DNA of 49,330 bases from Alphaproteobacteria bacterium. GTDB taxonomy: Bacteria; Pseudomonadota; Alphaproteobacteria; UBA2966. Location of the stretch: NCBI GenBank assembly GCA_018654745.1, contig JABILA010000095.1:1-49330 (forward strand). Reading direction: 5' to 3'. A program made the position numbers and the translations under genes. Positions 26,374 to 34,470 of this stretch are shown piece after piece; position 1 is the stretch's first letter, and every line of letters starts with the position of its first letter. Under the pieces are notes generated by a model. The model made no database searches. It had not been told where the DNA came from and saw only the letters and a program-made list of their open reading frames with translations.

Positions 26374-26928
26374 ATGAATGAAATGGCGGAACTGTCGAAC
26401 GGCGGTACGATCATCCCCTTTGGCGATAAACGACCGGTCATCGACCCAAAAGCCTGGATCGCACGCGGATCCGTCGTTGTTGGTGATGTTGAAATCGCGG
26501 AAGGGGCCAGTATCTGGTTCAATTCCGTTGTGCGTGCTGATGTTCAGGTCATACGTATCGGCAAGGACACCAATATTCAGGACGGTTCGGTCATTCACGT
26601 AACCCGCAAGACCCACGGGACTTTTATTGGCTCGAATGTCATGGTCGGGCACAAGGCCTTGATACATGGCTGTACGCTTCAGGATGCCTGTTTTGTCGGC
26701 ATGAATGCGACTGTAATGGATGGGGCCGTCATTGAAACCGGGGCGATGGTCGCAGCCGGAGCACTGGTTACACCCCGGAAGGTCGTAAAGGCTGGCGAGT
26801 TGTGGTCAGGTTCACCGGCGAAGTTCATGCGTAAACTGGATGATTCGGAAATAGCCTATATCACGGAGAGTGCACAGCATTACGCCAAGCTGGGCGCCAT
26901 GTTCCGTACAGGTGAAGTGCCTGAATAG
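26374..26928 (+). CDS. Gamma-carbonic anhydrase family protein
   Basis: A 184-residue left-handed beta-helix protein made of hexapeptide repeats (IARGSVVVGDVEIAEGAS and so on). The zinc histidines of the family appear in VIHVT and in MVGHKALIHGC. Gamma-class relatives include true carbonic anhydrases and CaiE/PaaY-type proteins that bind CoA derivatives; catalytic activity is not certain from sequence. It follows argC by 10 bp, so the pair is likely one transcript; carbonate metabolism is relevant to arginine synthesis through carbamoyl phosphate, but this is only a suggestion. Confidence 0.87.
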   Translation: MNEMAELSNGGTIIPFGDKRPVIDPKAWIARGSVVVGDVEIAEGASIWFNSVVRADVQVIRIGKDTNIQDGSVIHVTRKTHGTFIGSNVMVGHKALIHGCTLQDACFVGMNATVMDGAVIETGAMVAAGALVTPRKVVKAGELWSGSPAKFMRKLDDSEIAYITESAQHYAKLGAMFRTGEVPE

Positions 26929-26936
26929 AAGCGGAC

Positions 26937-26954
26937 CTGTTCAGAGCAGAACAG
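26937..26954 (+). terminator. Possible weak terminator after the carbonic anhydrase-like gene
   Basis: CTGTTC and GAACAG form a 6-bp stem with a 6-base loop, followed by CTTTAGCTT. It sits 9 bp after the plus-strand stop and just before the end of the converging deaminase gene. Short stem and poor T-tract, so low confidence. Confidence 0.3.
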
Positions 26955-26956
26955 CT

Positions 26957-27553
26957 TTAGCTTAAAGGAATCGAGTTTTCCGACTTTGATGCCTGGTAAG
27001 TGGCGGACAATTTGTCATAAGCTTGCCTGATACGGCTGACCTGAGTTACGCCGGTATCTCCCGCCAGGGCGATCAGATCATGGCTTTCCCAAAAATCGTT
27101 TCGACGCTTGTATTCACCGTTATCCACTTTGAATACTTCTTGTAGAATTTTGAGATCGTGGGGAATGTTGAAGGCGTCTCGCGTATCTTCATAGCCAAAG
27201 AAATAGTAAAAGTTATCGAAGCCGGTCCAGGTGATAGCTGACAGGCAAAGCGAGCAGGGTTCGTGAGTTGTCAGAAAGATACAGTCAGATGTTGCTGGTC
27301 GCTGATCTTCCGGCATTTCGTAAAATGACTTCAGCGTCGACATCTCGCCGTGCCACAAAGGATTTTCGGTTTCAAAATTGGTACCTGCGACGACCAGGGA
27401 TAAATCGGATTTTCGCAGGATCGCTGCGCCGAATACCTTGTTGCCAATTTCGACACCATCCCGCGTTAAGGGCACAATGTCATTTTCGATGACGTCCAGT
27501 AATCGACTGGCAAAATCAGGATCGGTGTTCTTCAACAAATTGCTCCGGAGCAT
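26957..27553 (-). CDS. Cytidine/deoxycytidylate deaminase-family nucleoside deaminase
   Basis: A 198-residue zinc deaminase. The active-site pair is WHGEMS (H ligand and catalytic E) and EPCSLCLSA (two Cys ligands), in the usual order and spacing. The C-terminal half (YYFFGYEDTRDAFNIPHD) is the variant seen in a less characterised branch, so the substrate may be a base, nucleoside or another amine rather than cytidine. A TTG at 27607 opens a longer frame, but the ATG at 27553 places the LLDVIENDIVPL helix where relatives have it and is chosen. The gene faces the argC transcript. Confidence 0.78.
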   Translation of the reverse strand: MLRSNLLKNTDPDFASRLLDVIENDIVPLTRDGVEIGNKVFGAAILRKSDLSLVVAGTNFETENPLWHGEMSTLKSFYEMPEDQRPATSDCIFLTTHEPCSLCLSAITWTGFDNFYYFFGYEDTRDAFNIPHDLKILQEVFKVDNGEYKRRNDFWESHDLIALAGDTGVTQVSRIRQAYDKLSATYQASKSENSIPLS

Positions 27554-27636
27554 TAATGAAAGTCCGGGGATCGTACAGTGGAAAACGTCGCTTGAGAACG
27601 GTTCCAATCAATTTGGTGAAGTTAATTCAGCCTTAA

Positions 27637-28095
27637 TCAGCTGCCTTTGGCATCGTTGATGGCGATCTCAAGTTCTTCATATTCTTCGCAATCAACGCCG
27701 CAAATCTGTTTGAGACGGCCCAACAGTTGAACAGCGAGATCGAGCCGTCCGGTTTCGACATAAAGTTCGCCAAGATATTCGTGAGCGCCGGTATGGTCAG
27801 GGTTCAGAATCAGAGCCTTTTTGTATTCGGCTTCTGCCTTTTTCAGATCACCTAACTTGCGGTGGCTGTAGGCCAGATAATTCCACGCATTTGCGTTACT
27901 GCTGTCACCGATAAGGTAGGCTTCCAGCAACCTTGCGGCATTCCGAAAGTCTTTGGCTTTGACAGCCTTTTCGGCCAGAACATAATCGCTTTCAGTTGTC
28001 TTTACTGCTGATTCTGAACTGTCCGTTCCTGCAGCAAATGTGGGTGCTGAAATTGGAAGGCAGAGAGCGATAGAGAATAAGAAAATGCGAAACAT
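27637..28095 (-). CDS. Secreted TPR-repeat protein
   Basis: A 152-residue exported protein. The ATG at 28095 begins a signal peptide (MFRIFLFSIALCLPISAPTF, cleaved near AAG at 22); a longer frame to 28164 is discarded. The mature part is built of tetratricopeptide repeats: roughly ARLLEAYLIGDSSNANAWNY, LAYSHRKLGDLKKAEAEYKKAL and YLGELYVETGRLDLAVQL. A cysteine pair (QICGVDC) near the C terminus could form a disulphide in the periplasm. It probably acts as a protein-binding scaffold; the partner is unknown. It lies 29 bp upstream of the deaminase start region on the same strand. Confidence 0.8.
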   Translation of the reverse strand: MFRIFLFSIALCLPISAPTFAAGTDSSESAVKTTESDYVLAEKAVKAKDFRNAARLLEAYLIGDSSNANAWNYLAYSHRKLGDLKKAEAEYKKALILNPDHTGAHEYLGELYVETGRLDLAVQLLGRLKQICGVDCEEYEELEIAINDAKGS

Positions 28096-28210
28096 TTTTG
28101 AGGTCCTGATTTTTCTGTCGATGACGCAGTCTAGACGAATTTGGAAATTGTAGGCTAACCACAATGCTGTGAGCAGTCAGGTTTATCAAATAAAATCAAT
28201 ATATTACAGA

Positions 28211-29101
28211 TTATCGAGCTGGATTAGAATCAATATGTGCGATCCATAGTCCGGCGATAACGGTGGCCAGCCCCATCAGAAAAACTGCTGATACCGTTTC
28301 ACCTAACAAGGTAGATCCGAATGCGGTCGCGACGACGGGGCCAAGGGACAGGAACAGGGCGACCCGGGTAGGGGTGGCGTGTTTTAATGCATAAAGCCAG
28401 GTGTAATAGCCAAGGCTGGAGGCAAGCCCAATGAAAAGAACGGCCAGCCATCCCGCTAAAGTGAAAGAGGGTGGCGTATTGAAAAAGCCTTCACCGGCTG
28501 CTGGAAATGCCAGAAAAACAACAGATGCCAGCATGGCGAATACACTGACCTGCAATGGCGGGTATTTCTGAAGATAGGGTCGATAAAAGACCGAGCATAT
28601 GGCACCGGTCAATGCAGACCCAAGAACAGCCAAAACGCCTGGCCAGAATCCGGCGATTTGCTCTGGCAAATCAATGTTGTCAGAAACAGCAAAGCCGACA
28701 CCTACAATGGAAAGCATAACACCGACAGTTTTGGTCAGGGTAAGGGCTTCCAGGCGCAGGGTGGCTGCCAGCACCATGGTCATCATGGGAAATGTGGCAA
28801 ACAGCAAGGCACCCAATCCTGAACTGATGAACTGCAATCCATAATTCAACAAAGCGATCAAAATGCCGAACTGGCCGATCCCGAGCAAGGCAATGGGTAA
28901 CAAGTCTGATCTTTCAAATCTCACCCGACGAAGGATGAGATACGGCGGGATCAATCCAAGGGTGCCAATGGTGTAACGCAAAAGTGCCAGGGAGGCCGGA
29001 TCAGTTTCGGCGATGACAAAACGGGTTGCCACCATGGCAGCGCCCACGAGGACGCCGCTCGTCGTACCAGCTGCAATCGCCAGAAAATCCGTACGGGTCA
29101 A
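28211..29101 (-). CDS. DMT-superfamily EamA-type transporter
   Basis: A 296-residue inner-membrane protein with ten helices in two five-helix EamA repeats. Typical blocks are the first repeat (TDPASLALLRYTIG at the end of helix 2, then LLNYGLQFISSGLGALLFAT) and the second (YYTWLYALKHATPTRVALFLSLGPVVA, then FGSTLLGETVS). Such proteins export amino acids, nucleotides or drugs. Its ATG overlaps the stop of the MarR-GNAT gene as ATGA (29098-29101), so translation is coupled and control by that regulator is likely. Confidence 0.85.
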   Translation of the reverse strand: MTRTDFLAIAAGTTSGVLVGAAMVATRFVIAETDPASLALLRYTIGTLGLIPPYLILRRVRFERSDLLPIALLGIGQFGILIALLNYGLQFISSGLGALLFATFPMMTMVLAATLRLEALTLTKTVGVMLSIVGVGFAVSDNIDLPEQIAGFWPGVLAVLGSALTGAICSVFYRPYLQKYPPLQVSVFAMLASVVFLAFPAAGEGFFNTPPSFTLAGWLAVLFIGLASSLGYYTWLYALKHATPTRVALFLSLGPVVATAFGSTLLGETVSAVFLMGLATVIAGLWIAHIDSNPAR

Positions 29102-30027
29102 AGATCCAGTTCCCAGGTTTCCGAGACCAGATCGACGCCAAAGTTTCGTCCCGGCTCCTCATCTATCATTCTGAACCCGGCTGTCGCATACATTTTCCTT
29201 GCGGCTATCAGGACATCATTGGTCCACAGGGTCATCTTTGTATATCCCTTGCGGCGCGCAAAACCGAGACACTCATTCAACAAGGCGCGACCAATCCCCA
29301 GACCTTGTGCCTTTTGATCGATGATCATCATGCGAAGTTTCGATACATGTTCATCGAGACGCACAACAAAAGCCGAGCCCACGAACTCGCCATCTACTTC
29401 TGCAATCCAGCTACATTCGGTTTCAGGATCAAAGTTTTCGATGAATTCAGCCGATATCCGGGCGACCAATGCTTCAAAAGTATGGTCCCAGCCAAACTGG
29501 TCAGCGTAAAGACTGCCGTGCAAGCTGATGACGTTGCCCATGTCGCCTGGACGGTGCGGCCGCAGAACAAATGCCTTGCTTTTGTTTTCACCTGGCGAAA
29601 GCAGTGACTGGATACGGGTTATGGCATCAATCAGACGCATTTGGTCTTGCGGTGACAAAGGCGCGAGCAATTTACCATTTGCGGCGATTGAAGCCGTGTT
29701 CAGGACATTGAATTCCTCTTTGCCTTTAGTGCTGAGGCTGAGGATGCTTTTGCGACGATCATCTGTTGCCGTATTTTTTTTGACCAGACCTCTGCCTGCT
29801 AATCCTCTCAACATTCTGCTGAGATACCCAGCATCCAGCGACAGATCGCGACACAGGTCTGTTGCATTTGCTTCGCCGCGTGCTGCCAGTTCGTAGATGA
29901 CCCGGGCCTCCGCCAACGGAAATTTACCCTCAAGCAAACCTTCGTGAAGCACGCCAATTTGAGCAGTGTAGAAGCGGTTGAATGAACGGAGCGATTCTAT
30001 ATTTGCGTTGTCGGAAGTTTCTGTCAT
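29098..30027 (-). CDS. MarR-type regulator fused to a GNAT acetyltransferase
   Basis: A 309-residue two-domain protein. The N-terminal 140 residues are a MarR winged helix (LAEARVIYELAARGEANATDLCRDLSLDAGYLSRMLRGL, then the wing with DDRRKSILSLS). The rest is a GNAT acetyltransferase with the acetyl-CoA loop QKAQGLGIGRALLNE and the end motif TAGFRMIDEEPG. It may acetylate an amine-containing small molecule that it also senses. The ATG at 30027 matches the normal start of the MarR domain; ATGs at 30051 and 30084 extend it. It is the first gene of an operon with the DMT exporter, and a perfect inverted repeat at 30061-30095 just upstream is the likely self-operator. Confidence 0.87.
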   Translation of the reverse strand: MTETSDNANIESLRSFNRFYTAQIGVLHEGLLEGKFPLAEARVIYELAARGEANATDLCRDLSLDAGYLSRMLRGLAGRGLVKKNTATDDRRKSILSLSTKGKEEFNVLNTASIAANGKLLAPLSPQDQMRLIDAITRIQSLLSPGENKSKAFVLRPHRPGDMGNVISLHGSLYADQFGWDHTFEALVARISAEFIENFDPETECSWIAEVDGEFVGSAFVVRLDEHVSKLRMMIIDQKAQGLGIGRALLNECLGFARRKGYTKMTLWTNDVLIAARKMYATAGFRMIDEEPGRNFGVDLVSETWELDL

Positions 30028-30060
30028 TTTCTGGCCAATTGAATAAAGCATGGAGATTGT

Positions 30061-30095
30061 CAAATTATTAGTTGACTTTGTCAACTAATAATTTG
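30061..30095. promoter_or_regulatory. MarR-type operator with perfect 16-bp arms
   Basis: CAAATTATTAGTTGAC (30061-30076) is followed by TTT and its exact reverse complement (30080-30095). The core TTAGTTGAC-N3-GTCAACTAA is the symmetry typical of MarR-family sites. It lies 34 bp before the MarR-GNAT start and 68 bp before the divergent rhodanese gene, so one protein could control both. Confidence 0.8.
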
Positions 30096-30162
30096 TGACC
30101 TGTGACAAAGCGTGGATATGTGCTAATCCACCAACAAATCTATACTTGTCAGGAGACGAGAG

Positions 30163-30576
30163 TTGGAAATTCAGGATTTTGCCCCGATATTTTTTATTGC
30201 AGTTACGCTGGTTGGGTTTCATTTTCTACGGCAACGCATGATGGGTGACACCGTTACGCCTACGGAACTTTCTGAGAAGATGAAATCTGCAGAAATCAAT
30301 ATAATTGATGTTCGAAGCCCTCCAGAATTTACAGGCGACCTTGGACACATTGAAGGTGCTGTAAATATCCCTGTTGGAGAATTGGCTGAAGAGATCCTTA
30401 ATCTCGATAAAAGTGCCAATGCAAACAAAGACAAGCCCATCGTCACGATTTGCAGAACCCACAACCGCTCTCCGCGCGCTGCTCGCATGTTGAAGGATGT
30501 GGGCTTCAAAAATGTTTCCGTGTTGAAAGGTGGTATGGTCGCCTGGAACGGTAAAAATTTGCCCGTAGAAAAATAA
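30163..30576 (+). CDS. Membrane-anchored rhodanese-like protein
   Basis: A 137-residue protein: a single N-terminal membrane helix (residues 7-22, [16 protein letters not shown]), then a rhodanese domain with the start motif [29 protein letters not shown] and the active-site cysteine in [12 protein letters not shown]. Rhodaneses carry sulfane sulfur or act as sulfur transfer and redox proteins. Translation starts at TTG 30163, seven bases after AGGAG. It shares the operator region with the MarR-GNAT gene and lies 46 bp upstream of bioB, which needs sulfur; a connection is possible but not shown. Confidence 0.83.
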   Translation: MEIQDFAPIFFIAVTLVGFHFLRQRMMGDTVTPTELSEKMKSAEINIIDVRSPPEFTGDLGHIEGAVNIPVGELAEEILNLDKSANANKDKPIVTICRTHNRSPRAARMLKDVGFKNVSVLKGGMVAWNGKNLPVEK

Positions 30577-30622
30577 CCCCCCATCCCGAAATTCTATAGA
30601 GAAGAAGGTTCAAGACAAGTTT

Positions 30623-31624
30623 ATGTCCCTAGTTACTGAGATCGACAATTTCGCCGCCACGACAAATCATCCAACTCCCTCATCTGAAATACGCTTCGAC
30701 TGGACCCGGTCGGAAATACTGGAATTACTTGATCAGTCCTTCAGTGATCTTTTGTTTCAGGCTCAGTCAATCCATCGAAAATATTTTGATCCGAACAAGG
30801 TTCAGGTCAGCCAACTCATGTCGATCAAGACCGGTGGATGCGCCGAAGATTGTAAATATTGCCCGCAGTCATCACATTATTCGACCGGAATTGACGCAGA
30901 AAAACTCGTGGCAACGGATGCTATTCTCGGCGAGGCGACAGCAGCACGGGACGGCGGTGCTTCTCGGTTCTGTATGGGTGCCGCGTGGCGTGACCTGAAA
31001 GACCGGGATATGGAGGCCATGGTTGAGATTATTTCAGGCGTTAAATCACTGGGTATGGAGACCTGCATGACACTTGGCATGCTGAGTGATAGCCAGGCGA
31101 ATACGTTGGCTGAGGCTGGACTTGATTATTACAATCACAACATTGACACGTCGCCGGAGTTTTACGGCAACGTCATTACAACACGCACATTTCAGGAAAG
31201 ACTGGATACGTTGGAACGTGTCAGGGATGCCGGTATGAAAACCTGTACCGGCGGGATCGTTGGTATGGGTGAAAGCCGCAGCGACAGGGCCGGTATGATC
31301 GAAGCCCTGGCGACCATGCCCAAACACCCGGAAAGCGTTCCGATTAATCTGCTGATCAGGATCGAAGGTACGCCATTCGAGCAAAATGAAGACTTTGATA
31401 TCCTGGAATTCGTCCGCACGGTCGCCGTCACCAGGATTACAATGCCAAAGTCCTGGGTACGGTTATCTGCCGGCCGCGATAGCATGTCGGATGAGGCGCA
31501 GGCTCTGTGTTTCCTCGCTGGGGCAAATTCAATGTTCAAGGGCGACAAATTGTTGACTGCAAATAATGTCGCTGAAGACAAAGACAAAGCTTTGTTGAAA
31601 CGACTCGGCATGGAATTTTCCTGA
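30623..31624 (+). CDS. bioB: Biotin synthase
   Basis: BioB, the radical SAM enzyme that inserts sulfur into dethiobiotin, 333 residues. The 4Fe-4S/SAM motif is C-x3-C-x2-C in [13 protein letters not shown], and the 2Fe-2S ligands are visible: C in [10 protein letters not shown] in [11 protein letters not shown] in [14 protein letters not shown], plus the arginine in [21 protein letters not shown] completes the dethiobiotin site. No bioA, D or F genes are in the window, so this copy stands apart from the rest of the pathway. An upstream rhodanese gene is on the same strand 46 bp away. Confidence 0.95.
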   Translation: MSLVTEIDNFAATTNHPTPSSEIRFDWTRSEILELLDQSFSDLLFQAQSIHRKYFDPNKVQVSQLMSIKTGGCAEDCKYCPQSSHYSTGIDAEKLVATDAILGEATAARDGGASRFCMGAAWRDLKDRDMEAMVEIISGVKSLGMETCMTLGMLSDSQANTLAEAGLDYYNHNIDTSPEFYGNVITTRTFQERLDTLERVRDAGMKTCTGGIVGMGESRSDRAGMIEALATMPKHPESVPINLLIRIEGTPFEQNEDFDILEFVRTVAVTRITMPKSWVRLSAGRDSMSDEAQALCFLAGANSMFKGDKLLTANNVAEDKDKALLKRLGMEFS

Positions 31625-31722
31625 CAATAGCCATGGACAATTGACAGGATTGTCGGTTTCTCGTCATTCCAAAGGCGTTTATATCCTGAATGCGACGCGA
31701 ACTGGCCCTGTAACGTATGCGT

Positions 31723-31747
31723 TTTTTGCAGGTCTTGCCTGCAAAAA
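31723..31747. repeat. Inverted repeat with 10-bp arms upstream of small gene
   Basis: TTTTTGCAGG and CCTGCAAAAA with a 5-base spacer TCTTG. The T-run precedes and the A-run follows the stem on both strands, so it is not a terminator; it resembles an operator or an RNA stem with AU-rich ends. Confidence 0.4.
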
Positions 31748-31804
31748 TATAGTATTGCGGCGTTGAAAAAAGGGCGTATATGAGGGGCTCAAGAGCACTG
31801 GTAA

Positions 31805-31829
31805 GCGTTTCCGACTTAATCGGAAACGC
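31805..31829 (+). repeat. Perfect 10-bp hairpin in the leader
   Basis: GCGTTTCCGA and TCGGAAACGC form a perfect stem with loop CTTAA, without a T-tract. Lies 106 bp before the 78-residue gene. Possible RNA structural element. Confidence 0.4.
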
Positions 31830-31934
31830 GGCACAAAGTCCGGTAAATGTCGGGCAATGAATACCAGGGCAGAAGCGGTTCTGTCGAAACCAGAATCACC
31901 CAAGTTCTGACGTTTTTTTTGAAGGAGACCGATC

Positions 31935-32171
31935 ATGGCAAGTCAGAATGAAATTAACTCCGTTGCACCTTACTCAGGTATCGCCGCAACGATCAGCGAA
32001 ATCATTTCCCCCGTTGCAATTTCAATCGCGAATGGCCTGGTTTACTTAACAGGCAGGATCGCGGCTTTCACAGCACGCAAGGCGGAAAAAAGCATGCGCG
32101 CACCCGCGCCGCATGTTGCCATGATCATGGTTCCCGGCAATTTCGTGACGGATGCCTTTACCCGTCGCTAA
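31935..32171 (+). CDS. Small hypothetical protein (78 aa)
   Basis: I do not recognise this protein. Its ATG follows GAAGGAG with proper spacing, and a strong terminator follows the stop, so it is very likely expressed. The first 45 residues are Ser/Ile-rich with amphipathic character (SGIAATISEIISPVAISIAN, GLVYLTGRIAAFTARKAEK), then a short Pro/Met segment (APAPHVAMIMVP). No signal peptide, no cysteine, net positive C terminus. The long structured leader suggests tight or high-level control. It might be a membrane-associated or phasin-like small protein, but that is a guess. Confidence 0.65.
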   Translation: MASQNEINSVAPYSGIAATISEIISPVAISIANGLVYLTGRIAAFTARKAEKSMRAPAPHVAMIMVPGNFVTDAFTRR

Positions 32172-32198
32172 TCTGGTCGAATACGACCTGCCAAATTG

Positions 32199-32227
32199 AA
32201 AAAGCCCGCCGGTAAGGCGGGCTTTTT
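32199..32227. terminator. Bidirectional terminator
   Basis: AAAAAGCCCGCC (32199-32210) and GGCGGGCTTTTT (32216-32227) form a 12-bp stem with loop GGTAA, with T-tracts on both strands. It ends the 78-residue gene on the plus strand and the pot operon (stop at 32250) on the minus strand. Confidence 0.9.
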
Positions 32228-32249
32228 TATTGACCTGAGTGATGCCGGA

Positions 32250-33101
32250 TTAACCAGGACTCAAACCGCGCAGTTTTTCGTTTCTACGGCGTAAAAGCTC
32301 AAGGGTTGCCAGCAAGGCAATTGAGATCATCACGAGAATAGTCGCAACGGCCAGGATTGTCGGGCTGATCTGCTCACGAATACCCGACCACATCTGACGC
32401 GGGATTGTGCGTTGCTCAAATCCAGCCAGGAAGAGTACGACAACCACCTCATCAAATGACGTGATGAAAGCAAACAGAGCACCTGAAATAACACCCGGCA
32501 AAATCAATGGCATCGTGATACGGAAAAATGATGTTGTTGGAGTGGCGCCAAGATTGGCCGCGGCACGTGAGAGAGAGTTATCAAAGCCAACAAGTGTCGC
32601 TGTCACCGTAATAACAACAAATGGGGTGCCCAGAACCGTATGGGCCAGGATGATACCAAGGTATGACTGATCAAGTCCGATACTGGAATAGAAGAAATAC
32701 ATGCCAGCTGCTGAGATAATCAGCGGCACGATCATGGGCGATATGAGAACACCCATGGTTAGCGCCCGATAGGGCATGTGAGGCTTGCTCAAACCCAGGG
32801 CGGCCAAAGTCCCCAGCACCGTTGCCAGGATCGTTGAGGCAATGGCAATGATAAAACTGTTCTTGACCGAATGAGTCCACTGGGTGTTGTTAATGAAATC
32901 CTCGTACCAGCGCAGGGAGTAGGCGTCTGGATCAAACGATAGCATGCCCTGAGTGAAGGTGAAGTAAGGCTCGACGTTGAAGCTGAGTGGAATGATCACG
33001 AGGATCGGTGTGATCAGAAAGACAAAAATACAGGCACATATGAAGCGGAACGTATAGTACCAGGTAGTCTCGAGGGGACCTGCGTATGATGGTAATGCCA
33101 T
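32250..33101 (-). CDS. Spermidine/putrescine-type ABC permease, PotC-like
   Basis: A 283-residue inner-membrane permease, last gene of the Pot-type operon. It has six hydrophobic helices and the permease EAA loop (LSRAAANLGATPTTSFFRITMPLILPG, split) that contacts the ATPase. Family resemblance is to PotC (PotC/PotI type); the ligand may be a polyamine, an opine or another cationic compound. GGGATAAG precedes the start, and only 4 bp separate it from the upstream permease gene. Transcription ends at the bidirectional terminator at 32199. Confidence 0.87.
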   Translation of the reverse strand: MALPSYAGPLETTWYYTFRFICACIFVFLITPILVIIPLSFNVEPYFTFTQGMLSFDPDAYSLRWYEDFINNTQWTHSVKNSFIIAIASTILATVLGTLAALGLSKPHMPYRALTMGVLISPMIVPLIISAAGMYFFYSSIGLDQSYLGIILAHTVLGTPFVVITVTATLVGFDNSLSRAAANLGATPTTSFFRITMPLILPGVISGALFAFITSFDEVVVVLFLAGFEQRTIPRQMWSGIREQISPTILAVATILVMISIALLATLELLRRRNEKLRGLSPG

Positions 33102-33105
33102 GGTC

Positions 33106-34371
33106 TTATCCCAGCCTCATATTGTCGATGCCAACGATCTTGTTATAGATCAGATACAGTGCCAAAACCGAGAACAGTAGCAAGGCACCCAGAGCGCCAG
33201 CCAGGCCCCAGTTCAGGGAAGACTGCATGTGATAGGCGATCTGGTTCGAAATTAACGTGCCATCTGTGCCACCGACGAGGGCAGGTGTGATGTAATATCC
33301 GATAGACAGGATGAAAACGAGAATGCTACCTGCGCCGATCCCCGATAGGGTTAAGGGCATATAGACCCGGACATAGGCGGTTACCGGATTTGCACCCAGC
33401 GACAGGGCAGCGCGCATATAGCTTGGCGGGATGGTCTTCATGACGCTGTAAAGTGGCAGGACCATAAATGGCAACAGGATGTGTGTCATGGCGATGATTG
33501 TGCCGGTCAGATTATGGATTAATTGAAGTCGATTGGCATCATCCACGAGCCCAAAGAAGACAAACAAATCATTTAGCACCCCCTGAGATTGCAACATCGC
33601 GATCCAGGCTGTCGTCCTCACCAGCAATGACGTCCAGAAGGGTAGCAGCACGAAAATCATCAGCAGGTTTGAATATCGTACCGGCAATGTCGCCAGCAAA
33701 TAGGAAATTGGATAGGCAAGCACGACACAGATCAGGGTGATAGCAAGGCTGATGGCAAACGTCCGCAAGAACAGCGTCCCATAGATCTGGCGTTCCTCCG
33801 GCTGCATCACGATGTCGTTGGTCTTGTTGTCATATTTCATATCGACGGCATTCAGATAATAGCCGATCGTGTATTTTGACGTATTGCGCTTGATAACCGT
33901 CCAGGTCTCCAGTTCCTTCCAGCGTTTGTGCATCTTCAGCACAATGGGCTTGTAGGGACCCTCTTTGACCTTTTTGGATTTGCGGGCTGAACTGGTGATC
34001 ATGCTCCGCAAACCGGATTTTTCGTAATTCAGTCGTGTGCCGACTTTGCCAATTTCACGGGAAATTGCTCCCGCTTTCAGGTCAAGAATAAGGGCCGCGA
34101 AAACAGGTTCTTCCGGCAATGCCTTGCCGTCCCAGTTTTCCAAGGCCTTTGTGGTTTCGGGCATCAGGCCGCTGACGTGCCAATTGTCCACGCTACGCAT
34201 GGTCATATCGAAAATCGGAATGAGAAAGGAAAAAAGAACAAAGATAAATAAGGGGGCGACCAGAAGTAAGGCGCGTAAGCGGCTCTTGCGCATGGCTTTG
34301 TTCAGGCTGGCCTTGAGAGGCAATCCATCGGCGGCAAGAACAACTCCATTCATCGTCGCGTCGTCAGCCAT
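33106..34371 (-). CDS. PotB-like ABC permease with a large extra periplasmic loop
   Basis: A 421-residue permease (ATG at 34371, preceded by GGGGTTGGA; an ATG at 34383 lacks a ribosome binding site). Helix 1 (LLLVAPLFIFVLFSFLIPIF) is followed by a soluble region of about 150 residues (WHVSGLMPETTKALENWD through QPEERQIYG) before helix 2. Ordinary PotB/PotH proteins have about 285-320 residues and lack this insert. The EAA loop (LSLGANPVTAYVRVYMPLTLSG, split) is normal. It pairs with the PotC-like permease 4 bp downstream. The insert may contact the binding protein. Confidence 0.85.
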   Translation of the reverse strand: MADDATMNGVVLAADGLPLKASLNKAMRKSRLRALLLVAPLFIFVLFSFLIPIFDMTMRSVDNWHVSGLMPETTKALENWDGKALPEEPVFAALILDLKAGAISREIGKVGTRLNYEKSGLRSMITSSARKSKKVKEGPYKPIVLKMHKRWKELETWTVIKRNTSKYTIGYYLNAVDMKYDNKTNDIVMQPEERQIYGTLFLRTFAISLAITLICVVLAYPISYLLATLPVRYSNLLMIFVLLPFWTSLLVRTTAWIAMLQSQGVLNDLFVFFGLVDDANRLQLIHNLTGTIIAMTHILLPFMVLPLYSVMKTIPPSYMRAALSLGANPVTAYVRVYMPLTLSGIGAGSILVFILSIGYYITPALVGGTDGTLISNQIAYHMQSSLNWGLAGALGALLLFSVLALYLIYNKIVGIDNMRLG

Positions 34372-34423
34372 TCCAACCCCCATCGAAATTCAAAATCTTA
34401 AATAAACTAAATCGAATTGAAGC

Positions 34424-34459
34424 CGGATTGCGGGGCAGAAAGTCCTGCCCCGCAATCCG
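34424..34459 (-). promoter_or_regulatory. Perfect 15-bp hairpin between binding protein and permease genes
   Basis: CGGATTGCGGGGCAG (34424-34438) and its exact reverse complement (34445-34459) with a 6-base loop. It is 12 bp beyond the binding protein stop and 53 bp before the permease start. It has no clean T-run on the minus strand (GCTTCAATTCGATTTAG follows), so it is probably an RNA stabiliser or partial terminator that raises binding protein over permease levels. Confidence 0.7.
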
Positions 34460-34470
34460 TCATTCAAGTC

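Larger units (their letters stand above)
31625..31934 (+). other. Gene-free leader with two hairpins before the 78-residue gene
   Basis: A 310-bp stretch without a supported gene. It contains an inverted repeat TTTTTGCAGG/CCTGCAAAAA (31723-31732 and 31738-31747, 5-base loop) and a hairpin GCGTTTCCGA/TCGGAAACGC (31805-31814 and 31820-31829, 5-base loop). Neither is followed by a T-tract on the plus strand. A ribosome binding site GAAGGAG sits at the end (31920-31926). It could be the 5-prime untranslated region of the small gene or hold a small RNA. Confidence 0.5.

Noticed and set aside
31625..31934. Signal recognition particle RNA, tmRNA or 6S RNA in the long leader
   Set aside because: None of the conserved sequence blocks of these RNAs can be found; only simple hairpins are present.
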